Positions 12,643 to 23,359 of a DNA stretch of 64,000 nucleotides are shown here, one piece after another; position 1 is the first letter of the stretch; each line of letters starts with the position of its first letter. Under the pieces are notes generated by a model. The model saw only the letters and a program-made list of their open reading frames with translations, had not been told where the DNA came from and did not search any database. The DNA lies in NCBI RefSeq assembly GCF_018294505.1, contig NC_057809.1, positions 416,002,485-416,066,484 on the forward strand, in the 5' to 3' direction. This DNA is from Triticum aestivum (Eukaryota > Streptophyta > Magnoliopsida > Poales > Poaceae). The translations under genes and the position numbers were made by a program.

Positions 12643-14365
12643 TGTTGGAAATATGCCCTAGAGGCAATAATAAATTAGTTATTATTATATTTCCTTGTTC
12701 ATGATAATCGTTTATTATCCATGCTAGAATTATATTGATAGGAAACTCAGATACATGTGTGGATACATAGACAACACCATGTCCCTAGTAAGCCTCTAGT
12801 TGACTAGCTCGTTGATCAATAGATGGTTACGGTTTCCTGACCATGGACATTGGATGTCATTGATAACGGGATCACATCATTAGGAGAATGATGTGATGGA
12901 CAAAGACCCAATCCTAAGCCTAGCACAAGATCATGTAGTTCGTATGCTAAAGCTTTTCTAATGTCAAGTATCATTTCCTTAGACCATGAGATTGTGCAAC
13001 TCCCGGATACCATAGGAGTGCTTTGGGTGTGCCAAATGTCACAACGTAACTGGGTGGCTATAAAGGTACACTACAGGTATCTCCGAAAGTGTCTGTTGGG
13101 TTGGCATGAATCGAGACTGGGATTTGTCACTCCGTGTAAACGGAGAGGTATCTCTGGGCCCACTCGGTAGGACATCATCATAATGTGCACAATGTGATCA
13201 AGGAGTTTATCACGTGATGATGTGTTACGGAACGAGTAAAGAGACTTGCCGGTAACGAGATTGAACAAGGTATTGGGATACCGACGATCGAATCTCGGGC
13301 AAGTGTCGTACCGATAGACAAAGGGAATTGTATACGGGATTGATTCAGTCCTTGACATCGTGGTTCATCCGATGAGATCATCGTGGAACATGTGGGAGCC
13401 AACATGGGTATCCAGATCCCGCTGTTGGTTATTGACCGGAGAGTCATCTCGGTCATGTCTGCATGTCTCCCGAACCCGTAGGGTCTACACACTTAAGGTT
13501 CGGTGACGCTAGGGTTATAGAGATATTAGTATGCGGTAACCCGAAAGTTGTTCGGAGTCCCGGATGAGATCCCGGACGTCACGAGGAGTTCCAGAATGGT
13601 CCGGAGGTAAAGATTTATATATGGGAAGTCCTATTTTGGTCACCGGAAAAGTTTCGGGTTTTATCGGTAACGTACCGGGACCACCGGGAGGGTCCCGGGG
13701 GTCCACCAAGGGGGTCCACCTGCCCCAGGGGGCCACATGGGCTGTAGGGGTGTGTGCCTTGGCCTATATGGGCCAAGGGCACCAGCCCCAAGAGGCCCAT
13801 GCGCCAAGAGATAAGGGAAAGGAAGAGTCCTCAAAAGGGAAGGCACCTCCTAGGTGCCTTGGGGAGGAGGGACTCCTCCCTGGCCACACCCTTCCTTGGA
13901 GGAAGGGCCAAGGCTGCGCCCCCCTCTCCCTTGGCCCTATATATACTGGGGGGAAGGGAGGGCAGCAATACCTAAGCCCTGGCGCCTCCCTCCCCCTCCC
14001 ATGACACATCTTCCTCCTCCCGCAGCGCTTGGCGAAGCCCTGTTGGAATCCCGCTACTTCCACCACCACGCCGTTGTGCTGCTGGATCTCCATCAACCTC
14101 TCCTTCCCCCTTGCTGGACCAAGAAGGAGGAGACGTCGCTGCTCCGTACGTGTGTTGAACGCGGAGGTGCCGTCCGTTCGGCGCTAGGATCATCGGTGAT
14201 TTGGATCACGACGAGTACGACTCCATCAACCCCGTTCTCTTGAACGCTTCCGCGCGCGATCTACAAGGGTATGTAGATCCACTCCTCCCTCGTTGCTAGA
14301 TGACTCCATAGATAGATCTTGGTGACACGTAGGAAAATTTTGAATTTATGCTATGTTCCCCAACA
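12643..14365 (+). mobile_element. Angela/BARE/WIS-type copia solo LTR
   Basis: The LTR starts TGTTGGAAATATGCCC and ends TTCCCCAACA, with the 5-bp target duplication CATGC at 12638-12642 and 14366-14370. No internal region or second LTR is present, so it is a solo LTR left by LTR-LTR recombination. A TATATATA box lies at 13938-13945, followed by a GC-rich leader. The sequence matches my memory of the Angela/BARE-1/WIS LTR closely. ORFs within it are not genes. Confidence 0.93.
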
Positions 14366-14862
14366 CATGCGCCATTAGTATGCCTCCGAGGGGGCCATAT
14401 TTAACCATGTGCTTTGGCATACTAATGGCGCACTGTTGGGTGATGCACCATTAGTGTGATTATAACAGTGCGCCATTAGTGTCTTGTGTGGTGCGCCACT
14501 AGTATGAATATTAGGGATTTTTTTTTCATTTCTGATATTTTCACAGGTTAAAAAATATTAGAGATAACATACAACACAGATCTGCTTAGCTTACATACAG
14601 GGGGCCATATGTAACGATGTTACCTGCGTCCACTAGATCATATCCAACACACAAGTTTCATCATATATACATACATAGCCAACACATAGTTCCATCGTTA
14701 CATATTACAAAAGTTTCACAATGTTCATTCAACACCGTTATCCATCAATTCACAAAAGTTTCACATTGATACAAAATAAAAACACAAATGGAAAAGAAGC
14801 ACTCCATCTATGCAAGCTTCCATGAATTAAATCAAATCTGCAAAATGATAAACACGCAGTTA

Positions 14863-14950
14863 GAAGAAGAAGAAGAAGAGAAGAAGAAGAAGAAGAAGAA
14901 GAAGAAGAAGAAGAAGAAGACTTTGCAGAAGAATAAGAAGAATAAGAAGA
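14863..14950 (+). repeat. (GAA)n microsatellite, interrupted
   Basis: A run of AAG/GAA triplets with GAG and AAT interruptions. It yields a spurious lysine-rich ORF. The AAGAAGAAT word recurs at the boundaries of the adjacent tandem repeat. Confidence 0.9.
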
Positions 14951-14952
14951 AG

Positions 14953-15540
14953 ACTATAAGCTTATTATGTAAACTTGATCATTTTGTGCTAACATAAGTA
15001 ATTTTGGAGCTAACCTATAGGAAACTAAGCATATAAGCTCTAAGTTAGCATATTAGAGCCAACTTAGGTAAAATGAAGCTAACCTATGTCATTTTGGATA
15101 AGAAGAAGAATAAGAAGAAGACTATAAGCTTATTATGTAAACTTGATCATTTTGTGCTAACATAAGTAATTTTGGAGCTAACCTATAGGAAACAAAGCAT
15201 ATAAGCTCTAAGTTAGCATATTAGAGCCAACTTAGGTAAAATGAAGCTAACATATGTCATTTTGGATAAGAAGAAGAATCAGAAGACTATAAGCTTATTA
15301 TGTAAACTTGATCATTTTGTGCTAACATAAGTAATTTTGGAGCTAACCTATAGGAAACTAAGCATATAAGCTCTAAGTTAGCATATTAGAGCCAACTTAG
15401 GTAAAATGAAGCTAACATATGTCATTTTGGATAAGAAGAAGAATAAGAAGAAGACTATAAGCTTATTATGTAAACTTGATCATTTTGTGCTAACATAAGT
15501 AATTTTGGAGCTAACCTATAGGAAACTAAGCATATTAGAG
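14953..15540 (+). repeat. Tandem repeat, about 168-bp unit, 3.5 copies
   Basis: Copies start at 14953, 15121, 15286 and 15454, each opening ACTATAAGCTTATTATG. The periods are 168, 165 and 168. Copies are nearly identical, differing by a few bases and a 3-bp GAA-type indel. The last copy is truncated before the AT microsatellite. This is non-coding satellite-like DNA within the CACTA element. Confidence 0.92.
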
Positions 15541-15556
15541 ATAAATAGGTAACTAA

Positions 15557-15557
<1 letters not shown>

Positions 15558-15640
<83 letters not shown>
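15558..15640. repeat. (AT)n microsatellite
   Basis: About 41 uninterrupted AT dinucleotides, directly after the truncated last tandem-repeat copy and about 30 bases from the end of the B3 pseudogene. Confidence 0.97.
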
Positions 15641-15642
<2 letters not shown>

Positions 15643-15671
15643 TTTTGGAGATCTGACATACCCGACATAGT

Positions 15672-16743
15672 TCAGTTCTCATTGTTCTTCTCCTTCTCCT
15701 TCCTCAGCCTGATACGCCAAGAGCGGCGAGGCGGTGGAGGCAGTGGAGGCAGCTGTGGGATGTAGTCTTCTACCACAATTGGCGTGGTCATGTCACCCAG
15801 CTGTGGGATCACCGGTGCCACCACCGGTGTGTGGTAATTGTCAGGCACCACTACCATCGCAAGGCCACCCTCAGCCACCACCATCTCTTGCCCATGGTCA
15901 GCCACCACCATCTCTTGCCCATGGTCAGCCACCACCATCTCTTGCCCTTGGTCAGCCACCACCAGCGCTAGGTCATCCTCAGCCTGATGCCCATCGTCAT
16001 CCTGCAGCTCCTCATCCCCACTTTGCTCCTCTTCTCCCCCACTCCAGTCCAGATCATCCTTCTTGTTGTCTTCGCTGCTGCCAGAATCGCTGCTGCTTTC
16101 GCTAAGGCCAGAATCGCTGTTGCTTTGCTATAGCCATAATCGCTGCTGCTTTGGCTGTAGCCAGTGTCGCCGCTGCTTCTCACATTGCCTGTCCAAATAC
16201 AACAATGACCGTTAACAATCAATGTGAGACAAAGCCAAATATGGAGGAATAAGAAGAGGCAGAACGCACTGGCATCTTCGTCTTCAGCATAGCGCATGCA
16301 ACACATAGTCTTCTTGAAAACCTTCACGATGAGCATTGTGGCGTCATCGTCGTACCTCAAGAGAAGAAAGTACCCGGTCCACAGGTCGTAGGCACTGTAG
16401 AACTTCTCCCAGCCACGGCACAGGTACATGTGGCCCTCCTCGATCACCAACTACATGTCCCACAGCCTACGAACCCCGCTGCCGGCCTGTCGGAGCTTCA
16501 CATTATCTGGCGGATCTTCACCCAGCATCTTCATAAAAGCGTCAGGCAGCCTCTGCAATTTGGGACAAGGAGTGATGTAGCAAACAACAGAGTTATCATA
16601 ATGAGATGGGTGAAGGGGAGATCTCTCGTTTTATATACCTGCCTCGTGGCTGATACTGAAGAAGAAAGTATGATAGTGAAGAACTTGAAAGCATCCAACT
16701 CGTACTCCGGTGAGGCAGAGCGGCGGTGGCTGCTTCCCCCCAT
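15672..16743 (-). pseudogene. Captured B3-domain protein gene (broken) in the CACTA element
   Basis: Three exons can be read on the minus strand: 16743-16639, 16552-16270 and 16188-15672. The introns (16638-16553 and 16269-16189) are short, have GT and AG ends and keep the frame. Exon 1 begins MGGSSHRR and contains a helix like KFFTIILSSS. Exon 2 gives the B3 core: RLPDAFMKML, GHMYLCRGWEKFYSAYDL, YFLLLRYDDDATMLIVKVF and CCMRYAEDE. B3 domains bind DNA in plant transcription factors of the REM/ARF/ABI3 type. Exon 3 encodes a Ser/Asp/Glu-rich tail with three tandem VVADxGQEM units and a proline-rich basic end. Breaks: an in-frame TAG at 16451-16453, just before the B3 core strand, and a one-base loss near 16127 in the Ser-rich part. 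The start may not be the original one; a further 5' exon may lie near 18208-18369. Confidence 0.75.
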
Positions 16744-16840
16744 CTCTGATAAGCAGCAGAAGAGACCAATTAGTACCCTTACAACATTATAGCAGCATAA
16801 ATTTTGAGCAGAAGATAATTAACATTAGTTGCAAGTACCC

Positions 16841-16920
16841 CATATGTCCTATTTTTAGCAAAGTCATGCTAAAATTCACGGAAAATTTTAGCATGACCTT
16901 TGCTGAAAATAGGACATATG
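16841..16920. repeat. Long inverted repeat (hairpin), 36-37-bp arms
   Basis: The left arm 16841-16876 (starting CATATGTCCTATTTTTAGC) pairs with the right arm 16884-16920 across a 7-base loop, with one mismatch and one single-base gap. Partial complementarity extends outward through AGTACC/GGAGTAC. It lies in the putative 5' intron or leader of the B3 pseudogene. Confidence 0.88.
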
Positions 16921-18207
16921 GAGTACCCGAATTTGCTAGAACGGAAGTTAATCGACATTCCGGCAAACTCAAGGGCCTCTCGGGGTACCTGCAATATCAT
17001 TATCCCCACGTAATGAAGTCGCCAATGGGTCATTTCAGAAGATCACAAGTAGCATCATCACAAGTACAACATCATCTGTAGCTTTATATTAACAAAGCAT
17101 CAGCACATATACAAAAGACCACTTATGCCAACAGTATGGTTTATATCAGATTCGGAGTTAGAAACAGGAAAAACCGGTGCTTCAAAGCCTATTGGACACA
17201 ATTTACATCTATCAGTACAGGATGTCCTGACTAATTTCAAGTGTTCACAGGTGAACTTGTACCATGGATGAGCCTAGTGCTTCATTAGTTAAATGAACAG
17301 AGATAACAGTGCATAACACCATACATAAAGTGATGAGCATACATACTACTGTCCAAGCAAATTAACTGAATAGTATTGTGTCAAGTTCAGTTTAAAAATT
17401 CAGTTACTGCTTGAGTGATTTGACACCAAAAATTACTCCCAAAAATTACAATGACTGTATATATTCACTGTACAGGCTGTCAAGTTCTATTTCAGCTCAA
17501 GTTTCATTACAACACAAACACTGTAATTCATCTTCTCATAGAAAAATTAATAATAAAAATCAAATTACAATAGGGGTCCCAGGTTTGACCCCATGATACG
17601 TGCTATCCTTGGATTATTCCTCTTCTGAACAAACCATCATGCATCATTTTCTAACCAAGGCATAGCTCAGGAAAACCACTTGGTTTGACCAGAACTAGCT
17701 GATTACCCCAAATCTCATGGTAAAATTAGCAAGGCAAAGCATTTCTCTTACATGACCATAGCAAGAATGACACACTACATATAATCTGGTGAGATAGCAG
17801 CAGCAATCTCAAAAAAAGCGGAGACATCATACATACCACCAGAGCATCGCCCACAGACATCCAGGTACATCACCCACTATTATTGCCTATAAAAAAGCCT
17901 AATATCCACTAGTATTGCCTATTGATCATATACTACCTACTCATATTTTATTCAGTCATTTTACCAGTTGTTTAACCACAGATTAGGGTCTGTCTAGGAG
18001 GTTAGTCAATGTAAAAATTGAAAAGCTAGCTAGCAGTACAGTAAGCAGAAGCAGCTCAGGCAGGCGCAGGGGCGCGCGCGGGACGACAAGCAGGGCCAGC
18101 ACGGCTAGGTGCGTGCGCGGGTGTGCAAGGCAGCGAGCGGCCGCCGGAGGCAGCAGCGGAATGGGGAATGGTGGAGAGAGGGAGAAAGGAGGAAGGAGGA
18201 GAGGTAC

Positions 18208-18369
18208 CTGGTCGCCGGAGGGGTCGGGGTCGGGGTCCGAGCTCCTTCGGGTCCTCGCTCGCCGCGGTCGAAGGAGAGCAGGGGCCGGTGGCGGAGGACG
18301 GCAGGGGCAGGCAGGGTGGGTGCGTCGGGGCCGCGCTCGCCGGCTGCTGCAGGGGCCGGAGGAGGCCAT
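18208..18369 (-). other. Possible 5' exon of the captured B3 gene
   Basis: On the minus strand an ATG at 18369 opens a frame rich in P, R and D that ends at CAG with GTACCTC after it, a plausible splice donor. GC-rich first exons are common in grass genes. There is no recognised domain, and the frame could be due to base composition alone. Confidence 0.25.
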
Positions 18370-18659
18370 CGCTTATCGGAGGGAGGAGGAGAGGAGAGGA
18401 GCGGGCGACGCGCGTTCGGCCGATCCCGTTCGGGGGGCGCAGGGGCGGCGGGGGTGGAGTCCCGCGGGGGTCGGGGCGGCGGCGTCGGGGCAGCGCAAGA
18501 CCACAGCGGCGACGGCGGCGCCGACGGCGTGCAGGCGCGGCGGACGGAGGGGGCGGAGCAAGGGGGCGGCGGCGTACGTTTGGGGTCGAGTGGGGGATCT
18601 GGCGAGGGAGGAAGGCCACACAGTGCGAGGGGAATAGGTGGAGTGGGGGGGGGGGGTTA

Positions 18660-18740
18660 GCAATGGCGCACCTCCCCCTAGTGCGCCATAAGTATGACGA
18701 TTCTAATGGCGCACCACCCCCTGGTGCACCATTAGAATTT
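18660..18740. repeat. CACTA inner palindromic repeats
   Basis: Further units of AATGGCGCACC facing GTGCGCCAT and GGTGCACCATTAG, the same motif as at the element ends. They lie between the GC-rich block and an AT-rich stretch (18890-19120). Confidence 0.75.
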
Positions 18741-19129
18741 TGTTTTAATTACTGGCCCGACTGGTCAGGTTATATTCCACCTAACCCTACCTCCATCAGA
18801 ACACGCCCACTAGCCCGACTGGTCAGCACGCAGCACACACACTAGGAGGTCCTGGGTTCGATTCCTAGGCTCCCCAATTTTTGTTTTTATGCATTTAAAA
18901 TGTTGTTTGATATTTATTTATGTTTAAATATGTTCAAACTTGTTTAAATCATAACAATAATATTTTTTATAAAAAAAGTAATAATTTTTTAAAAAATATC
19001 ATCAAATTTGTTATTTGAAAATATTTATGAATATGAAAAAACATCATCAAATTTATTATTTAAAATATCATCAAATTTGTTATTTGAAAATATAATCAAT
19101 TTTTTTGCAATTTTAGTTGCATTCATTTG

Positions 19130-19650
19130 TGACGGTGGAGCGGGCCGGGGAGCGTGCGGGGGAGAGGGTGCGGTGGGTCGTCGGCGACGGTGGAGTGGGG
19201 GAGGGTGCGGGCCGGCGGTCGGTGGAGCGGGGGAGGGTGCGGTGGGTCGTCGACGGCGGTGGAGTGGGGGAGGGTGCGGGGGGTCGGTGGCGGCCGGTGG
19301 AGCGGGGGAGATGGTGCGGGGGGTGCTCGGCGGCGAGGGGAACCGGATCTGGCGAGGTGCGGGGGAGAGGGTGCGGTGGGTTGTCGGCAACGATGGAGTG
19401 GGGGAGGGTGCGGGCCGGGGGTCAGCGGCGGCGGCCGGTGGAGTGGGGGAGGGTGCGGTGGGTCATCGGCGTAGGTGGAGTGGGGAAGGGTGCGGGGGGT
19501 TGGCGGCGGCGGCCGGTGGAGATGGTGCGGGGGGTGCTCGTCGGCGGCGGTGGAGCGGGGGCGGGTGCGGTGGGTGCTCGTCGGCGGCGGTGGAGCGGGG
19601 GCGGGTGCGAGGGGTGCTCGTCGGCGGTGGTGGAGCGGGGAGGGTGCACC
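19130..19650. repeat. GC-rich irregular minisatellite
   Basis: Repeated blocks of GGTGGAGTGGGGGAGGGTGC and GGTGGGTCGTCGGCGGC in units of roughly 35-70 bases with frequent point changes. It creates long overlapping glycine/arginine or proline/histidine ORFs in all frames, none of which is a gene. Confidence 0.85.
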
Positions 19651-19659
19651 ACACATACA

Positions 19660-20113
19660 TGCGCCATTAGTAGTTTTGCAAAAAAGTATTAAAAATAATT
19701 TTTATACTAATGGCGCACCGTGGCACAGTGCGCCATTACTAGTTTGAACTAGTAATGGCGCCATTACTAGTTTGAACTAGTAACGGCGCACTATGCAACG
19801 GTGCGTCATTAGTAGTTTTGCAAAAAAGTAAAAAAAAAAGAATACAGTAGTGGCGCACTCAACAGTTGGTGCGCCATTAGTAGTTCTAACTACTAATGGC
19901 GCACTTTGCCCGGATGCGCCATTAGTATATTTGAAAAAATGAAAAAAAAACTTTTTGTTACTAGTGGCGCACCTTGTGCCTGGTGCGCCATTAGTGTCTT
20001 GCACACTAATGGCGTATCTTCACGTGGTGCGCCATTAGTAAACAGTAGTGGCGCACCACTTCTCTGATGCGCCATTAGTGTCAATTTCATCTTTAGCCCT
20101 TTTTCTAGTAGTG
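19660..20113. repeat. CACTA right subterminal palindromic repeats and terminus
   Basis: At least six inverted units of TAATGGCGCAC and GTGCGCCATTAGTA are separated by poly-A-rich spacers such as TTTGCAAAAAAGTA. They end in the terminal repeat and the CGT target duplication. The organisation mirrors the left end. Confidence 0.85.
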
Positions 20114-20116
20114 CGT

Positions 20117-20683
20117 GCTTCACTTATATTATAAGAATGAATTGTTGAATGAATTGAATATCATAAATATGAAATTATATATGCTTTATATATTTGTCAC
20201 ATGAAAAGTAATAACTTCACATATAAGAAGTATAAATGGTAAAATTTATTGAAAGAAAACACAGGATTGGTCTCAAGTGATGTCTTGTTAACCCAAACAA
20301 AAATCTCTCCAAATCTTCCCTGAGGTGGAAGGCAGTGCCATATGATAGAATCCAAAAAACAAGTAAAGTTGGGTCTTTCGGTCTCCGAAAGAGCTATAAA
20401 ATCCAACTTTCGCTCCCTCGAAGTCTCTGCCTTAACGAGTGGTGTAATAAGAACACAGACGTCTTGTTTCGCCAAGGCAATTTTTTCCAGCAGTGTCCTT
20501 GTGTGTGTCATGTGAAATGTGTAGGAGTGGAACTATCACATTTTACAGAATGCCTCCCGTCGGGTGTTCGTCATTGCATATCTTTTTAGAGATGATATTT
20601 GTCGGCATGGTCTGACAATGGCCTCTGCCATGTAGTTTTCCCATTTACTTTCATGCTTCCCCTCTCTAAATAACATTTGCACA

Positions 20684-20715
<32 letters not shown>

Positions 20716-20740
20716 CCGGAATCCGGAGTTGAGTGGCAAA
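20117..20740 (+). other. Continuation of the retroelement-derived DNA flanking the CACTA
   Basis: This joins 12461 when the CACTA and one CGT copy are removed, giving CTCGTGCTTCACTTATATT across the join. It contains no gene. A (CT)n microsatellite lies at about 20684-20711. Confidence 0.5.
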
Positions 20741-22449
20741 TTGTGATTGGTTAGTAAAACGAGAGATAGTTAACAAACCTACGTCCCATAGCTTTGGGAC
20801 ATCACATCGATCTCTCACTAGTTAAAGCAAGCGCTGTTGAGTGTTGACGTGATGCGATTCTTTTCGCAAAACAAAAGTGTTGACGTGGATGTGACAATTC
20901 GATCAGACGCTATAGGCACCCTGGTTTGACGAAAGAGAGGGCGGCCTTGTGCAAGCGGGCGGCCGGGACCAACAGCATCCAGGTCCCTTTTAGCCTTTTC
21001 TCCCTAATATAATCCAGATCGAGCCACACATACAGAAAAGGAAAGGGGGTTTCGTAGGCCGCGCTCCGTTTGCCGCCACCACAGAATGCAACACGCACAG
21101 GCGCTCGATCGTGAAAGAGCTGCGGCACCGATCGATCGCGAACGAGCCCGGTGGTGACCGTGGGCTTTCGCTGCCGGCACCATCGGTCGTATGCACGCCG
21201 TTCAGCTCCAGCAGCTTCAGATTGCCGACCTAAAAAAGCGTGTCCGTGACTTTCTTCTTCTGCCGGCCGTGCATGGATCGACCATTAGTTTTTGTTTCAA
21301 GCCTCTGAGTGGCAGGCGAATTAATAGGCCACTTAATTATACATGATCACATAGGGAAGCAACCGTCATTGCCTAGTAATTTTTTTTAACTGTATAAACT
21401 AATGCTGCTACTTTTGTACTGTACCGGCACATAGATCACTAGAGCCGACTAAAGAAAGCTAGTGAAACAACATTGGGTAGGAGGGACTCGCATAAAGAAG
21501 ATTGCAAGAGCGAAATCGAAATTCGCCATGTACACGTACGTACGCGAGCGCAGAGTACGTAGGACCTTCTTGCAGGCGATCGATGAAACAATGCAATATG
21601 GCGCGCTGCTGGCAAACGAGATCAGCGATTCTTCCAGCTCCTTCTAGCTCCTTACTAAATTATAATAAAACGGTCGAGAATAATGGCCGGATCGAGCAGT
21701 GTAGTAGCAGAGGAACCCTGGCAGCAGCTGATCGATCGATGGAGTAGAATATGCGTGGCCTGCGCCTGCGCCTGCGCGTGATCCCATGCGTGTGAAACCG
21801 TTGAACTCTCGCGAGCTACTCTGTTGTAAAAGGAATGAGCCGTTGTATTCTTGTGACAGAATCTAAGATCGGCTTAGAGACCATAGCTATAGGTTGCTAA
21901 AATACTAGGGTTCAGTTAGAATATTTTTAAACTAGGGAAAAGCCGGTGTTAGAAAGTTTTGTCTGCTCTAGTGGAGGAGCTAGGGAACATACTGCCGCCC
22001 TTGACTATTCCTTTATTCTCTTCAACGTTGATGGCTGGAGCATGTTCCTTAATAATTACTAAATTTGTTGTTAAGTCAGCACCGGCGGACCGGGCAAGTG
22101 CTTTACGCCATTTTTATTTAAAAAAATAGTACTACTAGCATTGGAGTAATATGGTCATGGATGCTTATAAAGTAGTAATTCCCAGTATATATGGTCATGG
22201 ATACTTAAAAAGTAGCAGTTGTGGTGTCTATAGGGATTACTAATATGGTCATGGATGCTGTTGACAATAACTGTCTCCCCATTTTGCTTAATGAAAAACA
22301 TTGTAATGGGGCATCGTAGAATATGGGTATCAATCACTCTTTGCATCAAAATTATACCCATAATCACTATTCTATTTATAAACAAATAAAAGACGTTTTA
22401 AGTCACTACTTTAATGACATAAAACATTATTTGTCTATAGAGGGAGTAC
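20741..22449. other. Low-information intergenic DNA
   Basis: No supported gene. ORFs here are short and lack recognisable domains. A word TATGGTCATGGAT occurs three times (about 22150, 22191 and 22244). The last 60 bases end in ATAGAGGGAGTACA, which resembles a Stowaway MITE terminus, but I cannot find the matching left end. Confidence 0.4.
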
Positions 22450-23359
22450 ATTTTTTTGCGAGGGTAAAAGAAGCTTTATTCTAAAATTATAGAGTTACAG
22501 TCAAGAGGCAAGAGATCCTCGATACATGGGGGTCCTCTGTAGCCAAACAACAGTGCTACAAGGGCCAATTCCTTTGCCAGCTTAAAAAATAAGCCGCATC
22601 CTCCCCAGCTTTTTTTATAAGCCGTCACTCTTATACATTGGGGTTTCTAAACTAGTTATGAGATTGATTGCTTAAGGAGTCTGTCCGCTGCCTCTTGCCA
22701 GATAAAAATACGGACTTTGAGTGACACCCTAACTACCAGCAACGCTTTAGCATACCTGACTTTTGGTCATCTGACCAGCTTAGCATGCATCAATTTAACC
22801 AAGAACTTACTCAAGTTCTCGAGATCCCATAACGAGTCTCATTCGGAACTGATAGAAATGTTAGATAACATAGCGTGCAGATTGGTTAGCTCGCGAGACT
22901 CAGCTGACGAAAGCGCTCTAAGGAAACCGAGAACATCATATCCCGATGCAAAGATGTCACTAACAAGAGCTTCCGACTCAGCCGCGATGTTAAACAGAGC
23001 AGAGAAAAAAGCATAGAGAGGTTTGTCTGAAATCTAAGAGGATAGCCAGAATTTGGTTTCTTTGCCGTTACCAATAATCTTGGATCTTGCTCCTAGGTTG
23101 AAAAACGGCTTGTGTTTCTGGATCCCATTCCAAATTTGCGAACCTCTCACATTGCTAAAGAACAACGAGCATTCCAGGAAGTATTTGGCATTGAGGAGCC
23201 TTGCCCAAAGTTTGTTGTCCATTTGTAAAAATTTCCAGATCCATTTAGAAATGAGTGCAAGGTTCATTTTTCTAGTGTTGGTAATACCTAACCCTCCCTG
23301 GGCCTTAGGATGACATAGGTCGGCCCATCTTATCATGTGGTACTTCACTTTTGGCATGG
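22450..23359 (-). mobile_element. 5'-truncated LINE (non-LTR retrotransposon), 3' end
   Basis: On the minus strand, translation from 23399 gives the C-terminal region typical of plant L1-type LINE ORF2: WADLCHPKAQGGLGITNTRK, then LALISKWIWKFL and IGNGKETKFW. The frame breaks near 23036. The 3' end carries GAATAAAG as a possible poly(A) signal and a short A tail (T run at 22451-22457 on the plus strand). The catalytic RT domain is missing, because the copia element at 23360 cuts the LINE. The copy is inactive. Confidence 0.75.

Larger units (their letters stand above)
16744..18660 (-). other. Upstream intron/leader-like region of the captured B3 gene
   Basis: The stretch holds an AT-rich part with a 36-bp inverted repeat (16841-16920), then a GC-rich block at 18050-18650. 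On the minus strand the GC block has an ATG at 18369 whose proline/arginine-rich frame runs into a CAG/GTACCTC donor-like site at 18207. This could be a non-conserved first exon of the captured gene. Protein homology is not visible, so this remains a guess. Confidence 0.35.
12462..20113. mobile_element. Non-autonomous CACTA (DTC) DNA transposon
   Basis: The left end reads AACTACTAGGAAAAGGGCTA (first base mutated from C). The right end, reverse-complemented, reads CACTACTAGAAAAAGGGCTA. The 3-bp target duplication CGT is present at 12459-12461 and 20114-20116. Both ends carry arrays of short inverted units of the type ACTAATGGCGCACC/GGTGCGCCATTAGT. No TNP1/TNP2 transposase is visible, so mobilisation would need a transposase in trans. 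The interior holds a broken B3-domain gene, satellites and a solo LTR. The 3-bp duplication and termini make the class assignment firm. I do not name the family. Confidence 0.92.

Noticed and set aside
13564..14243. Several ORFs up to 146 codons
   Set aside because: All lie inside the Angela-type solo LTR, which is non-coding.
14788..15682. Lysine-rich and Ile/Tyr-repeat ORFs
   Set aside because: These are translations of the GAA and AT microsatellites.
18109..19692. ORFs up to 240 codons rich in Gly/Arg or Pro/His
   Set aside because: They come from GC-rich leader and minisatellite DNA open in many frames. No conserved motif was found.
22380..22449. Complete Stowaway MITE
   Set aside because: Only a right-end-like AGAGGGAGTAC is visible; no matching left terminus or TA duplication could be found.
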